Origin: Biomphalaria glabrata
Taxonomy: Eukaryota; Mollusca; Gastropoda; Planorbidae
Direction: 5' to 3'
NCBI RefSeq assembly: GCF_947242115.1
Contig: NW_026602913.1
Coordinates: forward strand, 1 to 64,000
Length of the DNA: 64,000 nucleotides
Positions 52,140-61,250 of this stretch are shown in pieces. The notes beneath the pieces are model-generated. The model did not search any database and was not told the DNA's origin. It saw only the letters and a list, made by a program, of their open reading frames with translations. The position numbers were made by a program, and so were the translations under genes. Positions within the stretch are counted from its first letter, which is position 1, and every line of letters starts with the position of its first letter.

Positions 52140-53369
52140 ATGGCGGACAAGGCTGAGATAGCAGCGTTGAAGGAAGAGGGAAGGTTGTTGGAGCTGGAAG
52201 GGGCAGAACTAAGAAAATACGTACAAGAAAGGTTGATGGAGAGGGAGAGATTAGCGATGGAAAGAGACAAAGAAAAGGAGAGATTAGCGATGGAAAGAGA
52301 CAAAGAAAAGGAGAGATTAGCGATGGAAAGAGACAAAGAAAAGGAGAGATTAGCGATGGAAAGAGACAAAGAAAAGGAGAGATTAGATAAGGAGGACAAA
52401 AGAGAAAGGGAAAAAGAAAAGGAGAGATTAGCGATGGAAAGAGACAAAGAAAAGGAGAGATTAGCGATGGAAAGAGACAAAGAAAAGGAGAGATTAGATA
52501 AGGAGGACAAAAGAGAAAGAGAAAAGGATAAGGAGATAGTAGCAATTGAAAGGGAAAAGAAAAATGAATTGGTCGCCATTGAAAGAGAAAGATTAGCATT
52601 TGAAAAAGAGACAGCAGAGAAAAAGTTAAAAACAGACCAAGGAAAAGAGAATGATAAAAGAAAGAGTGACTCTACAGGGAATAAACTGGCAAAATATAAA
52701 GGTTTGATATTCAACGAAGACAAAATGGACATAGACATTTTTTTGAAGAAGTTCGAAATAGAAATGAGAGAACTGGAGTACCCTGAAGACAAATGGACAT
52801 TCTTATTGTCAAGATCATTTACAGCGGAGGTGCCTTCAAAAATATGTATGAACCAGAGTAACTACAGCATTGTGAAAGAACAACTACTTCGAACTTTCGG
52901 GAAAACAGAAGCTTTCTATCGCCAACAGTTTGTTAATTGTGAGATAGAACCAGAGGATGACCCGCAGACCTTCTTGGACAAAATGAGCAGCCATTTCGAT
53001 AACTGGATAGAAACCGCTGAGGTAGAAAAAACCTTTGACAGTCTTAAGACATTTCTCATGCTGGACAAAGTGATGTACGAGTGTCAGGAGGAATTAAAAA
53101 TATTTCTGTTGGAGAGGAAACCGAAATCCATAGAAGACATAGTAAGACTGATAAGGGCTTATAAAGTGGCACATCCCGAGAAGAAATTATCTAGAGGCAG
53201 TGATATAGAAGAAATAGTTGCCTTTAACAGAACATGTGAGACACAGAATAACTCTCACAGAACAAGGGAGACACAGGAGAGACAGTATAGAAGTGGTACA
53301 TATGAAAGACAAAATGATAGCCGCAAGGAAACAGACAGGAAAGAAAGGACTGGGAGAAAGGTAGAATAG
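52140..53369 (+). CDS. Gag of the LTR element: coiled-coil head and SCAN-like capsid
   Basis: 409 residues from an ATG 137 bp after the LTR. Residues 1-180 are a charged coiled coil with 11-residue repeats of LAMERDKEKER. Residues about 190-345 form an alpha-helical capsid region containing LEYPEDKWTFLLSRSFTAEV, EAFYRQQFVNCEIEPEDDPQ, VEKTFDSLKTFLMLDKVMYE and LERKPKSIEDIVRLIRAY, the pattern of Gmr1-like gypsy Gag from which vertebrate SCAN domains are thought to derive. Gag builds the particle that packages element RNA. No zinc knuckle lies at the end of this frame; one is found further on. This fossil is treated as part of the element, not as a host gene. Confidence 0.85.
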   Translation: MADKAEIAALKEEGRLLELEGAELRKYVQERLMERERLAMERDKEKERLAMERDKEKERLAMERDKEKERLAMERDKEKERLDKEDKREREKEKERLAMERDKEKERLAMERDKEKERLDKEDKREREKDKEIVAIEREKKNELVAIERERLAFEKETAEKKLKTDQGKENDKRKSDSTGNKLAKYKGLIFNEDKMDIDIFLKKFEIEMRELEYPEDKWTFLLSRSFTAEVPSKICMNQSNYSIVKEQLLRTFGKTEAFYRQQFVNCEIEPEDDPQTFLDKMSSHFDNWIETAEVEKTFDSLKTFLMLDKVMYECQEELKIFLLERKPKSIEDIVRLIRAYKVAHPEKKLSRGSDIEEIVAFNRTCETQNNSHRTRETQERQYRSGTYERQNDSRKETDRKERTGRKVE

Positions 53370-53383
53370 AGCAAGGCTTATCA

Positions 53384-54166
53384 TTGTCATCTGATACTGG
53401 AACATTGGAGATTTTTCATACATTCGTAGGGAACAAGGCAGCCAAGACCATCAGGGATACTGGGAGCACTATTATTGGAGTGAATAAGAATTTAGTGGAA
53501 GACCATGAATATACAGGCGAATCTAGGAAGTGTGTTATGTTTAATGGGAATATTGTACAATTACCGATTGCTAAAGTTAGTATAGACACACCGTATGTTA
53601 AGGGGACAGTGGAAGCTTGTGTTGTAGATCAGGGTGAGATTGATTTAATTATTGGGAATATCCATGGGGTGAAAATATGTTCAGTAAGGGAGATTGAGAA
53701 TTGGAAGAAATATTATGGGATAAAGTCTACGCGAGGTAGAAATGGGGATGTGGAAGAAGACATAAGATCTCATACATCAGATGACATGGGTAGCAGAGAG
53801 CACGAGAAGAAAGAATTAACAGATAAGGTAGAAAGCAATGCAATAGGAATGGGTCCAAATCAAAGTAAAGTAAGGCAATCAGTGGTACAGGGAAAGCGAT
53901 TTAAACCCACATATAGACGTACAAGTTCATACATCTTATGCTTTAATTGTGGGAGAAGGGGGCATATTAGAAGACAGTGTCAACAATTAATTAGAATTAA
54001 GGATGCAAGGTACAATAGTGAAGAGGCGTATACGAGAAAAGAGACGGATATTAGCAGCCTAGAAAACAGTACAGCTAGATCATTAGGTAGTAGGATCACA
54101 ATGGGACATCATTGCAAAGGAGGGAAGCGGAAAGGATGGCATGTCAATAATGTTAGAATTATATAG
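53384..54166 (+). CDS. Protease-like region and zinc knuckle of the LTR element
   Basis: The open region starts just after gag. It contains AKTIRDTGSTIIGVNKNLV, the D-T-G aspartic protease signature, then VQLPIAKVSIDTPYVKGTVE and IDLIIGNIHGVK, which resemble the flap and second-half motifs of Ty3/gypsy proteases. A basic linker follows, then CFNCGRRGHIRRQC (CxxCxxxxHxxxxC), a retroviral-type zinc knuckle. In most Ty3/gypsy elements the knuckle precedes the protease, so the order here is unusual. The aspartic protease would normally cut Gag-Pol. No reverse transcriptase follows; the remaining 460 bp to the polypurine tract is AT-rich and non-coding. Confidence 0.75.
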   Translation: MSSDTGTLEIFHTFVGNKAAKTIRDTGSTIIGVNKNLVEDHEYTGESRKCVMFNGNIVQLPIAKVSIDTPYVKGTVEACVVDQGEIDLIIGNIHGVKICSVREIENWKKYYGIKSTRGRNGDVEEDIRSHTSDDMGSREHEKKELTDKVESNAIGMGPNQSKVRQSVVQGKRFKPTYRRTSSYILCFNCGRRGHIRRQCQQLIRIKDARYNSEEAYTRKETDISSLENSTARSLGSRITMGHHCKGGKRKGWHVNNVRII

Positions 54167-54628
54167 ATAGGATTAGAAAAGGTGGGAATGATGGACATTA
54201 ATTATTGTTCTATTCTACAATGAATAAATATATGTGTAATGAATTGAATATTGTTGTTACAATATGCATGGAGCAAGATAGACTTTGTTTGTTAACTATT
54301 TGATTGCGACTGGAATGATGGTGTTTTGTACAGGCATACGATTATGAGGGGGGAGTTGTATTAATAGAAATATGATTACTTATAGATATATGTTAACAGA
54401 AGTGGTTTCAATTGCTCATAATAACAGTTATTATTGTGATGAATATAATTGTTATTCCATGTTGGAATTGTATTGGTATTAACATGACATTGTGTTTGAT
54501 TTTGTGTAGTTATTACATTATGGTTTTATATGTTACCGATTTGTTTTAACTTGGAATAGTCTGATAATATATTCAGTGATTTGTATTTTGGACGTTCGAT
54601 GTGCATCGAACTTGTTAAACAGGGGGGG

Positions 54629-54812
54629 TGTTACGTGCGCATCTTAGTGTGAATGTGAAATGGTGCGATTGCGTGTTGAAAGGAAAGAAGAACCGAAATG
54701 GAGGACTATGAACAAGAAAGTGTTTTCAGTGTTATAAAGATTAAAGTATTTATAAACTGTGATTTTGTCGTTTACATGTCTAAAGAGTCTCATCCAATAT
54801 GAAAACGTAACA
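54629..54812 (+). repeat. Right LTR (184 bp)
   Basis: Nearly identical to the left LTR over its full length, starting TGTTACG and ending CGTAACA, with the duplication AACTC directly after. Confidence 0.93.
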
Positions 54813-54817
54813 AACTC

Positions 54818-55477
54818 TTTATGTTGTCTGTTGTATTTATGTGTATGTTTCTGTTGTGTTGTTTTTATATGAGAACTGTGGTCTTGTAAGCACAACAAAT
54901 TTCCATAAGGTTCAATAGCTGTCTTAGTCTTAGTCCCGTATTTAGACCTACTCTTGAACAGGCCCTAATTTTTTAATTTTTTTTTTACTTAATTAAGAGC
55001 CCCCCCCCCCCCCCTTTTTTTTTTTTTTTTGCCTTTTATAAGTACAGATCGTATATGCCAGTGAAAACTATTACTTGAGGGCCCTAACTTAGCTATAGCT
55101 TTCCTTTACGTAAATATGGATCTGGTAATGATTGTGATAGTAAGTGTATGTGTTTTGCGTAGCTGGTAGTGCAGTGTGTGTGCCTGTGTATGAAATGACC
55201 AGTGGACCTTGAGTGTACATGCTTGAGTGAACAGCAGTGTGTCAGGGACTGTGTGTAAAAGGAAGTCAGAGTATAGAGAACAAGTGGCTGGAGTAGAGAG
55301 CATAAATAAGGACGAATAAAATCATTGTGTTTATTGAAGCTCGTGTTGTTTTAGTCTATTACAATGATTGTACACCTTCAATTTCTTTCCGTTCTACGCT
55401 GTGATTAAAGCTCTCTCTCTCCCTCTCTCTCTCTCTCTTGTAATGAATTAATTAATTAATTTCAAATCTTATCTTAT
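54818..55477. other. Spacer with homopolymers, no gene
   Basis: C-run and T-run at 54999-55030, a CT microsatellite at 55411-55438 and unique AT-rich sequence. Short open frames on both strands carry no known domain. Confidence 0.4.
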
Positions 55478-55675
55478 ATAATACAGACGTTACTTCAAAT
55501 AAGAGGATGATTACTTCCTACACGTCATGCATCTAGTCATGCCTCTTAACAGATGACTTAAATTTTGTCGTCATTAGTTTTTCCTGGCTGGCATGCTCTA
55601 GTAGCACTAGGGAAGAAGGAGCGTTATTACAGATTTGTCCTGGCATATGGAACAAGGAATGTGCCTTTATTATGG
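55478..55675 (-). mobile_element. LINE 3' end (838-1358 family)
   Basis: TTATATAATACAGACGTTAC, CTACACGTCATGCATCTAGT, TAGTAGCACTAGGGAAGAAG and GGCATATGGAACAAGGAATG match the family on the minus strand, with small deletions in the WNGLP region. Confidence 0.75.
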
Positions 55676-55738
55676 AGGCGCCTGCCCTCTTGAAGCTCCA
55701 ATATAAATAAACTTAATAGTATTGACATTGTCACGAGT

Positions 55739-56246
55739 CGAGTCTGTGATCTATTTCGACCAGTTTCTAGAAGCTCGAGGTCAAACCAGTGCAAGTGTCC
55801 AGCGTAAACAAGTTAATTTTAGGTATCCAATCAAAGAAAGAGGTTAAGGGAAATAAATAGCACACGTCAGCTTCTAGAAGGTCAAAGCTACTAAAATAAT
55901 TAGGGGGAGAAGTTTCCATGATTCTGGAATGTACGATTAAGAAAGGTATAAATTAAGAGAAAGTCAGTTAGACGAGGTCCTCGCTTTATCCTCGATTAGT
56001 AATGGTTATAAGATTTTGTGACATTAGTTGAAGTTGAATGTTATACTAAGTGAAGTTTCATGTATCTTTAAGTTTTATTTCGAAGTATCAAGTTAAGTTG
56101 TTATTGAATTGAGAAGCTAATTTGATGTGAAAGTTGAAGAAGTATTATTAAAGAAGTTTTAAGAAAATACAGAGAGATGTTTCTTTCTTCATTTCATTGA
56201 ATTGTCAAGTTTGATAATATAATCCCCGGCAAGTGTGATCGTCACA
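55739..56246. mobile_element. Solo LTR of an LTR retrotransposon, with heat-shock-element-like sites
   Basis: A 508-bp fossil LTR opening TGTCACGAG and closing GATCGTCACA, flanked by perfect 5-bp duplications GACAT (55734-55738 and 56247-56251). It has no internal region or partner LTR. It contains TTCTAGAA at 55765-55772 and 55872-55879 and TTCTGGAA at 55922-55929, words that match the inverted TTCnnGAA core of heat shock elements. A TATAAATT box follows at 55947-55954. The family cannot be named. Confidence 0.75.
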
Positions 56247-56439
56247 GACATCTCTAAAAGTATGTTATGTTTGTAAATAAAGAGATTGAGTATTTGTAAT
56301 TATAATCTCATTTCGTTGTAAAATTGTACATCTTTGAAACGTGGAGGCGGCACTGCCTTATTACACAATACGCTGTTGTAACTCCATGACAGATTTCCAG
56401 TGTAATGTAAGAGTTAGTACTGTTGTTTTTTCTTTACAA
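56247..56439. other. Spacer, no gene
   Basis: A GTGGAGGCGGCACTGCC word at 56341 loosely repeats ATGGAGGCGCCTGCC at 55675, left of the solo LTR, which may mark a larger element around it. Its ends were not resolved. Confidence 0.3.
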
Positions 56440-56590
56440 AGCTTATATTAACTCCCTCCGTCCGTCTGTCTGGTACAAATTTCTCCAACTTCCCATTCTC
56501 GGATTAAATTTAACTTTTGCACAGTTATTCATAGTAGATAACAATACATGAAGCAATCAAAACAAAACGACATACGAGTTCATCAATTAG
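56440..56590 (+). repeat. Interspersed repeat R2 copy
   Basis: AAGCTTATATTAACTCCCTC, CGTCTGTCTGGTACAAATTT, CCCATTCTCGGATTAAATTT and TTTGCACAGTTATTCATAGT in R2 order. Confidence 0.7.
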
Positions 56591-56594
56591 TAAT

Positions 56595-57747
56595 CAGTGG
56601 CGTAGCTAGAGTACTTGATGCCCGGTGCGGCAGGTCTTCATATTGTCCTCCAAAAAAAAGGGAACGAAACAGTAAAACGTCCTTTTTTCTCCAATAGAAA
56701 TATATATGTAGTCAATGTTCAAGTATTGCTGATTCGGAATAAAATCAATTTTACAAAAAGATACATCTTATTGCTTTCTTACTAGCAATTTATCGAGAAA
56801 ATTATCAAAATACTTTTTTCTTACCAACTTTGTTCAATTGACAAAATTGCCAAATGTGTCATCAGTCGATTGAAAGTAATTCTTGCATAACTAAAGTTTA
56901 GAACTATTTCTTTTGCATGTAGCATGTACCACAATTGTCAGAAATATGCGAATCAAGATTGCGATATTCGAGACAGGTTCATCTAGTGAATGCTTTTCTT
57001 TTTAACTCTAGAGCTTAATGGAACCTTGTTTCTTGAGTTGAAGGCTTCTGAAGAAACTGCGACAACCGTTGAAGTCTCTTTCTATCCACATGAAATTGTT
57101 TTTGTCCATAGTACTATCAAATTTTTTTTTTATTCTAGGATTGGGAAAGCGACAAAAACTCATATCACATCATGATATTGCTTAAATTTGATGATAATTT
57201 CTTTAACAATATGTTGATTTTAACAATATGTTGATTTTAACAATATGGTCCAATGAAAAAAAAAGCTGTGAATTCTTTCCAAAATGACTGAAACTAAACG
57301 GAATCACAGTGAAATGAAAGTAAGCTACAACAGTCAACTTTAGTCAAGAGACATATTAAGCAATCTAGATTTAGATAAAACTAGTGCACTGAACAATTTA
57401 GTATAAAATGTACTGACATAGCTTTGTCCCTCATATAAATACAGAGCATTGAACAATGTAGTATACTTTTACCATGTACCACAGAAGAAAGTGTACAAGT
57501 GCGTTGCCTTCAGGGCTTTAAACAAATGTAATCAATTTGAGTCAACATGTTCTACACCTTACATGTAATGGAAGAAAGAAAAGAGGAGAAAAACAAAGCA
57601 TAGACATAAAAACATTTGTTTGTGTTTCTTCATGTGTTATACAAATGTGTAGTTTTGACTGGCAAAGTTTGTGCTCAGCTTGATGCCCCTCATAACTTGA
57701 TGCCCCATGCGGCCAGCACCACCGGCACATTGCTAGCTACGCCACTG
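56595..57747. mobile_element. TIR DNA transposon, probably hAT-like, non-autonomous
   Basis: 1,153 bp bounded by the inverted repeats CAGTGGCGTAGCTAG and CTAGCTACGCCACTG (15 of 15 match). GATGCCCGGTGCGG near the left end is mirrored by CCGCATGGGGCATCA near the right end. The flanks TTAGTAAT and TCGTTAAT match at 5 of 8 bases. There is no recognisable transposase inside; a 61-codon frame at 56990 has no domain. Confidence 0.8.
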
Positions 57748-57945
57748 TCGTTAATGAATGGTTTTATATGGAATACATAATAATTTAATAAACACTCAAA
57801 TTTGTAATGATTATGTTGAAATTTTTAAAGTTAAGTTTACTAACAAATAAATCACTAACTAACATGAGAATATGACCCAACGCATAACATCCTCACTTGT
57901 AGATTAGTATGCACAGATGCAAAGTTATAATCTCCGTCTTGACAG

Positions 57946-58078
57946 GTCTGGGAAACCAAAAATTCTTGACCCCTACGGTGACATGTATGCACTACGCAAA
58001 GCAGCAGGGTTTCTGTCCAGGGCTTTTGCAAGAGAGGATTTGAGCCTCTCAAGCCCTGACTCAGATGGAGTTAGATGA
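57946..58078 (+). other. Open coding-like segment, unassigned
   Basis: The plus strand reads SGKPKILDPYGDMYALRKAA then GFLSRAFAREDLSLSSPDSD and GVR with a TGA, preceded by a GACAG acceptor-like site. It looks like real or former protein sequence, but no good donor exists and the frame does not join the exon at 58161. It could be the end of a transposon ORF. Not identified. Confidence 0.3.
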
Positions 58079-58160
58079 TGATGATTAATATGATAAATTG
58101 ATTATTTTATTTCACCTTTATTCCTCCCCTAATAATGTTCTCTTTTATTATCCCACACAG

Positions 58161-58306
58161 GAGCCATCAGAGATGCAGTCCTGAAACTATTCATCTTCTG
58201 TGGAGTCATGGCCCTCATCGTCTCCATCATACCCATCGTGGAGCCAGGGGCCCAGAGATACAACAAAGCCAACCTGGCTCGAAAAGCGAAACGAACATTT
58301 CATGAG
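58161..58306 (+). CDS. Exon of an unknown single-pass membrane protein
   Basis: A clear exon with a pyrimidine-rich CCCACACAG acceptor and a GAG-GTTTGT donor; two bases complete a codon, then 48 codons: AIRDAVLKLFIFCGVMALIV, SIIPIVEPGAQRYNKANLAR, KAKRTFHE. A hydrophobic stretch of about 20 residues is followed by a basic segment, which fits a membrane anchor with a positive tail. GC content is well above the surroundings. I do not recognise the family. No partner exons were found with confidence; the next intron contains the S3 SINE at 58518. Confidence 0.55.
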
Positions 58307-58517
58307 GTTTGTGTCTTTTTTTTTGCCAACTCCGAGTTATGAATTCAATCTAAAAGCAGTGCTTCCTGTTATAGTAAACGCACTTTAAGGATACTCCTTA
58401 GACAGCGTAGGTGGAAGGAGTTTAGCTTTTTGGTGTGGCGGGAGTATAGGGTCCAGGTCTATGATGCCTATAGGAGTGAGGGGAGAACTACAGCACTGTA
58501 GACTGTCAGTTTTGTGG
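58307..58517. other. Intron-like DNA after the 58161 exon
   Basis: No further exon is recognised. Confidence 0.3.
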
Positions 58518-58760
58518 GAAGCGTGGTCGAGAGGCCAAGGGCGCTTGAACTTGGCTTGGCTTGGCTACCTAGAAGGGGGCTCGAGGTTCGACACCCGACT
58601 CGGGCAGAGTTGTGTTTACTGAGCGCCTAAAGGCAGCACGGAAAACCAACTCCTAGATACCCCCTCCCCCCCACTGGTCCACAAATGAGATTGTCCAAAA
58701 AGCGCTCTGAGCATGCTATAAGCATGAAAGTAGCGCTATATAAAAGCTATAATAATAATA
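58518..58760 (+). mobile_element. SINE family S3, full length with L2/RTE-like tail
   Basis: Head AAGCGTGGTCGAGAGGCCAA, GGCTCGAGGTTCGACACCCG, ACTCGGGCAGAGTTGTGTTT, AGGCAGCACGGAAAACCAAC, then AAGCGCTCTGAGCATGCTAT, GAAAGTAGCGCTATATAAAA and a TAATAATAAT end. The AGCGCTATATAAA-TAATAAT tail resembles the L2-type LINE 3' end at 25490-25562, suggesting that this SINE borrowed an L2-like enzyme. Confidence 0.85.
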
Positions 58761-59374
58761 TGCTGAGTCCTCTCCGTTGCCACACTTGTTCTTGAAGTCT
58801 GCAAAAAGCAGCACTTGCGCGAGTAATACGGAAGTCAACCTCATCAGCAAACGCCAACCTGATGATGAGGAATACAAGTAATATTTCGCTATGGACAATG
58901 TTTGTTTAAAAGTTTTTATAGAGATAATCGACTAAACAACAAAGTTTTTATACATTGACCATTTCTACTATCAAATACGTGTAGAGGTTTGGTATCCAAC
59001 TAATACCTCAGATTATTGAAAATTTAATCTACCCATCATAACAGAGCTCAATTATTATAGTTCTTAACAGCAAATAAAGAATAAGGCTGTGATTAAGGCT
59101 AATATTAAGATTAAATCTTAGGATTACAACTTTGATATGTATACGATTAAAACTAAGACTACGTCCAGTGTTACAAGTATCGCTGCCTTGTGATGCGCTC
59201 CCGACTGTCACCTCGATAGTCCCGTGTTCGAACTCTTTAAAACTATGATTAAGTCTAAGATTTAATCTAAGATTATTAATTTTTAAATGAAGTCTAAGAT
59301 AAAGGTGGAAACTAGGATTGATTCTATTTTGTAATGTGTAATGATATGATAAACATTTTTTTTTAAATTTCATA
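58761..59374. other. AT-rich spacer; tRNA-like scrap at 59185-59240
   Basis: CTGCCTTGTGATGCGCTCCC followed by GTCCCGTGTTCGAACTC is a decayed tRNA-like head. From 59080 to 59300 the DNA is rich in AAGATTAA/CTAAGATT words. No gene is seen. Confidence 0.4.
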
Positions 59375-60300
59375 CAAGAACACTGCATACAAAGAGCATA
59401 CTAGAACACTCCATACAAAGAACATACAAGAGCAATCTATACAAAGAATATACAAGAACTCTCCTTGCAAAGAGCATACAAGAACATTCCATGCAAAGAA
59501 CATACAAGTGCACTCTATAAAAAGAACAAACAAGAACTCTCCTTTCAAAGAAAATACAAGAACACTCCTTACAAAGAACATACTATTGCATTCTATACAA
59601 AGACCATACAAGAACATTCCATGCAAAGAAAATACAAGTGCACTCTATACAAAGAACATACAAGAACATTCCATGCAAAGACAATACAAGTACACTCTAT
59701 ACAAAGAACATACAAGAATATTCCATACAAAGAACAAACAACAACATTTCATGCAAAGAACGCACAAGAACACTCCTTACAAAGAACATACAAGAACACT
59801 CCTTACAAATAACATTCAAGAACACTCCTTACAAATAACATACAAGAACACTCCTTACAAATAACATACAAGAACAATCCTTACAAAGAACATACAGCAA
59901 CACTGCTTACAAATAACATACAAAACAATCCTTACAAATAACATACAAGAACACTCCTTACAAATAACATACAACAACACTCCTTACAAATCACATACAA
60001 CAACACTCCTTACAAATAACATACAAGAACACTCCTTACAAAGAACATACAAGAACACTGCTTACAAATAACATACAACAACACTCCTTACAAATAGCAT
60101 ACAAGAACACTCCTTACAAATAACATACAAGAACACTCCTTACAAAGAACATACAAGAACATGCCTTACAAAGAACATACACGAACACTCCTTACTAATA
60201 AAATGCAAGAACACTCCTTACAAATAACATACAAGAACACTCCTTACTAAGAACATACAAGAACACTCTATACAAGAACACTTCATGCAGAGTAACATTC
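59375..60300. repeat. Minisatellite, 26-bp unit, about 35 copies
   Basis: Tandem AACATACAAGAACACTCCTT plus ACAAAT or ACAAAG. Left units carry CCATGC or CTATAC in place of CCTTAC, whereas units right of about 59800 are homogeneous, so the array has two domains. Open frames on both strands are read-through of the repeat. Confidence 0.95.
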
Positions 60301-60535
60301 AAGTACACTTATACAAAGAAGACAGAAAAACACACACTTAAACATACCATACAATGAAAGGTTTAAGAAGCTAAAATTATACTCCAGCACCCGTGACAAT
60401 GAGGAGCTCTGGTGTGGTATATATTCTATTTACATCATTCAAGGATCTCTGGCATTCTACGTCTGCTAATAATTATTTCCCTTTGCAACTTCTAATGTGA
60501 CTAAAAAGCTTTAATCCTAGATACACATCCACTGC

Positions 60536-60714
60536 CACAGGTTGCGCATTTGCCCTGCCACAGGCTGTGCATTTGCCCTGCCACAGGCTGTGCATTTTCC
60601 CTGCCACAGGTTGGGCATTTTCCCTGCCACAGGTTGGGCATTTGCCCTGCCACAGGTTGGGCATTTGCCCTGCCACAGGTTGGGCATTTGCCCTGCCACA
60701 GGTTGGGCATTTGC
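60536..60714. repeat. Minisatellite, 23-bp unit, about 8 copies
   Basis: Tandem GCCCTGCCACAGGTTGGGCA plus TTT. It is GC-rich compared with its surroundings. The first units have GGCTGTGC in place of GGTTGGGC. Confidence 0.95.
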
Positions 60715-60796
60715 CTGAAGAGCCCATCCTACCGTCGAGAATGGTCCCTGGCGTTCCAGCTTACGCTAATTAGATTTCGGACATGTAATATTACAA

Positions 60797-61037
60797 CTGT
60801 TGCGGCTGAGGGATAAAGCACACGGCTTCGAACCTTGTTTTATGACTGGGATTTTGAATTTTAGGATTTTCAGGGTACCCTCTGATCCCACCCAGCTCAA
60901 ATGAGAACTGATATTAGTTGGGGTAACATAAATGCGGTTGGTCGTTGTGCTGGTCACATGACACCCTCGTTAACCGTCGACCATAGAAACAGATGATCGT
61001 TATATCAGCTGTCTTATAGATTGCAAGGTTTGAAAAT
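60797..61037 (+). mobile_element. SINE S1, full length, decayed head
   Basis: TTGCGGCTGAGGGATAAAGC, ATGACTGGGATTTTGAATTT, CCACCCAGCTCAAATGAGAA, GGTTGGTCGTTGTGCTGGTC, ACACCCTCGTTAACCGTCGA and GATTGCAAGGTTTGAAAATG. The box B region is lost. Confidence 0.85.
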
Positions 61038-61075
61038 GTGTACTTTAATATTATTAAATATCTATCTTCTTTGGG

Positions 61076-61250
61076 GCCACGGTGTCTGAATGGTTAAACT
61101 CTGGGCTTCCGAACCTGGAGATCCTGGGCTCAAATCTGGGTTTTTAATTTCGGATTTTGTAGGACCCCCCTCACTTCACCCAACTCTGATGGGTACCTGA
61201 TTTTAGTTGGGGAAATTTAAAGACGATTGATCGCATGATCTAAAAGGGAA
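61076..61250 (+). mobile_element. SINE S1-like copy
   Basis: GCCACGGTGTCTGAATGGTT, CTGGGCTCAAATCTGGGTTT, CACCCAACTCTGATGGGTAC and TTTTAGTTGGGGAAATTTAA; the core is deleted, leaving GATTGATCGCATGATC. Confidence 0.75.

Larger units (their letters stand above)
51819..54812 (+). mobile_element. Short LTR retrotransposon, Ty3/gypsy-type with SCAN-like capsid, no RT or integrase
   Basis: A 2,994-bp fossil element bounded by nearly identical LTRs (51819-52003 and 54629-54812) and perfect 5-bp duplications AACTC (51814-51818 and 54813-54817). A tRNA-Lys-type primer site TGGCGCCCAACG follows the left LTR at 52006, and a polypurine tract AGGGGGGG (54621-54628) precedes the right LTR. Inside are a gag region, a protease-like region and a zinc knuckle; no reverse transcriptase, RNase H or integrase can be seen. 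It is therefore a gag-bearing non-autonomous element whose copying would have needed a partner. The near identity of the LTRs suggests a young insertion. Confidence 0.92.

Noticed and set aside
52127-52792. Long minus-strand Ser/Leu/Phe-rich frames opposite the LTR element
   Set aside because: Shadow of the repetitive Glu/Lys/Arg coiled-coil part of gag.
59465-59864. Plus-strand open frames of 66-118 codons (KEHTRTF-type repeats)
   Set aside because: Produced by the 26-bp minisatellite; all frames are open because the unit lacks stops.
60473-60816. Open frames with CPTCGRAN or CHRLGI repeats, resembling a zinc-finger pattern
   Set aside because: Translation of the 23-bp minisatellite; the Cys spacing comes from the DNA repeat, not from a domain.
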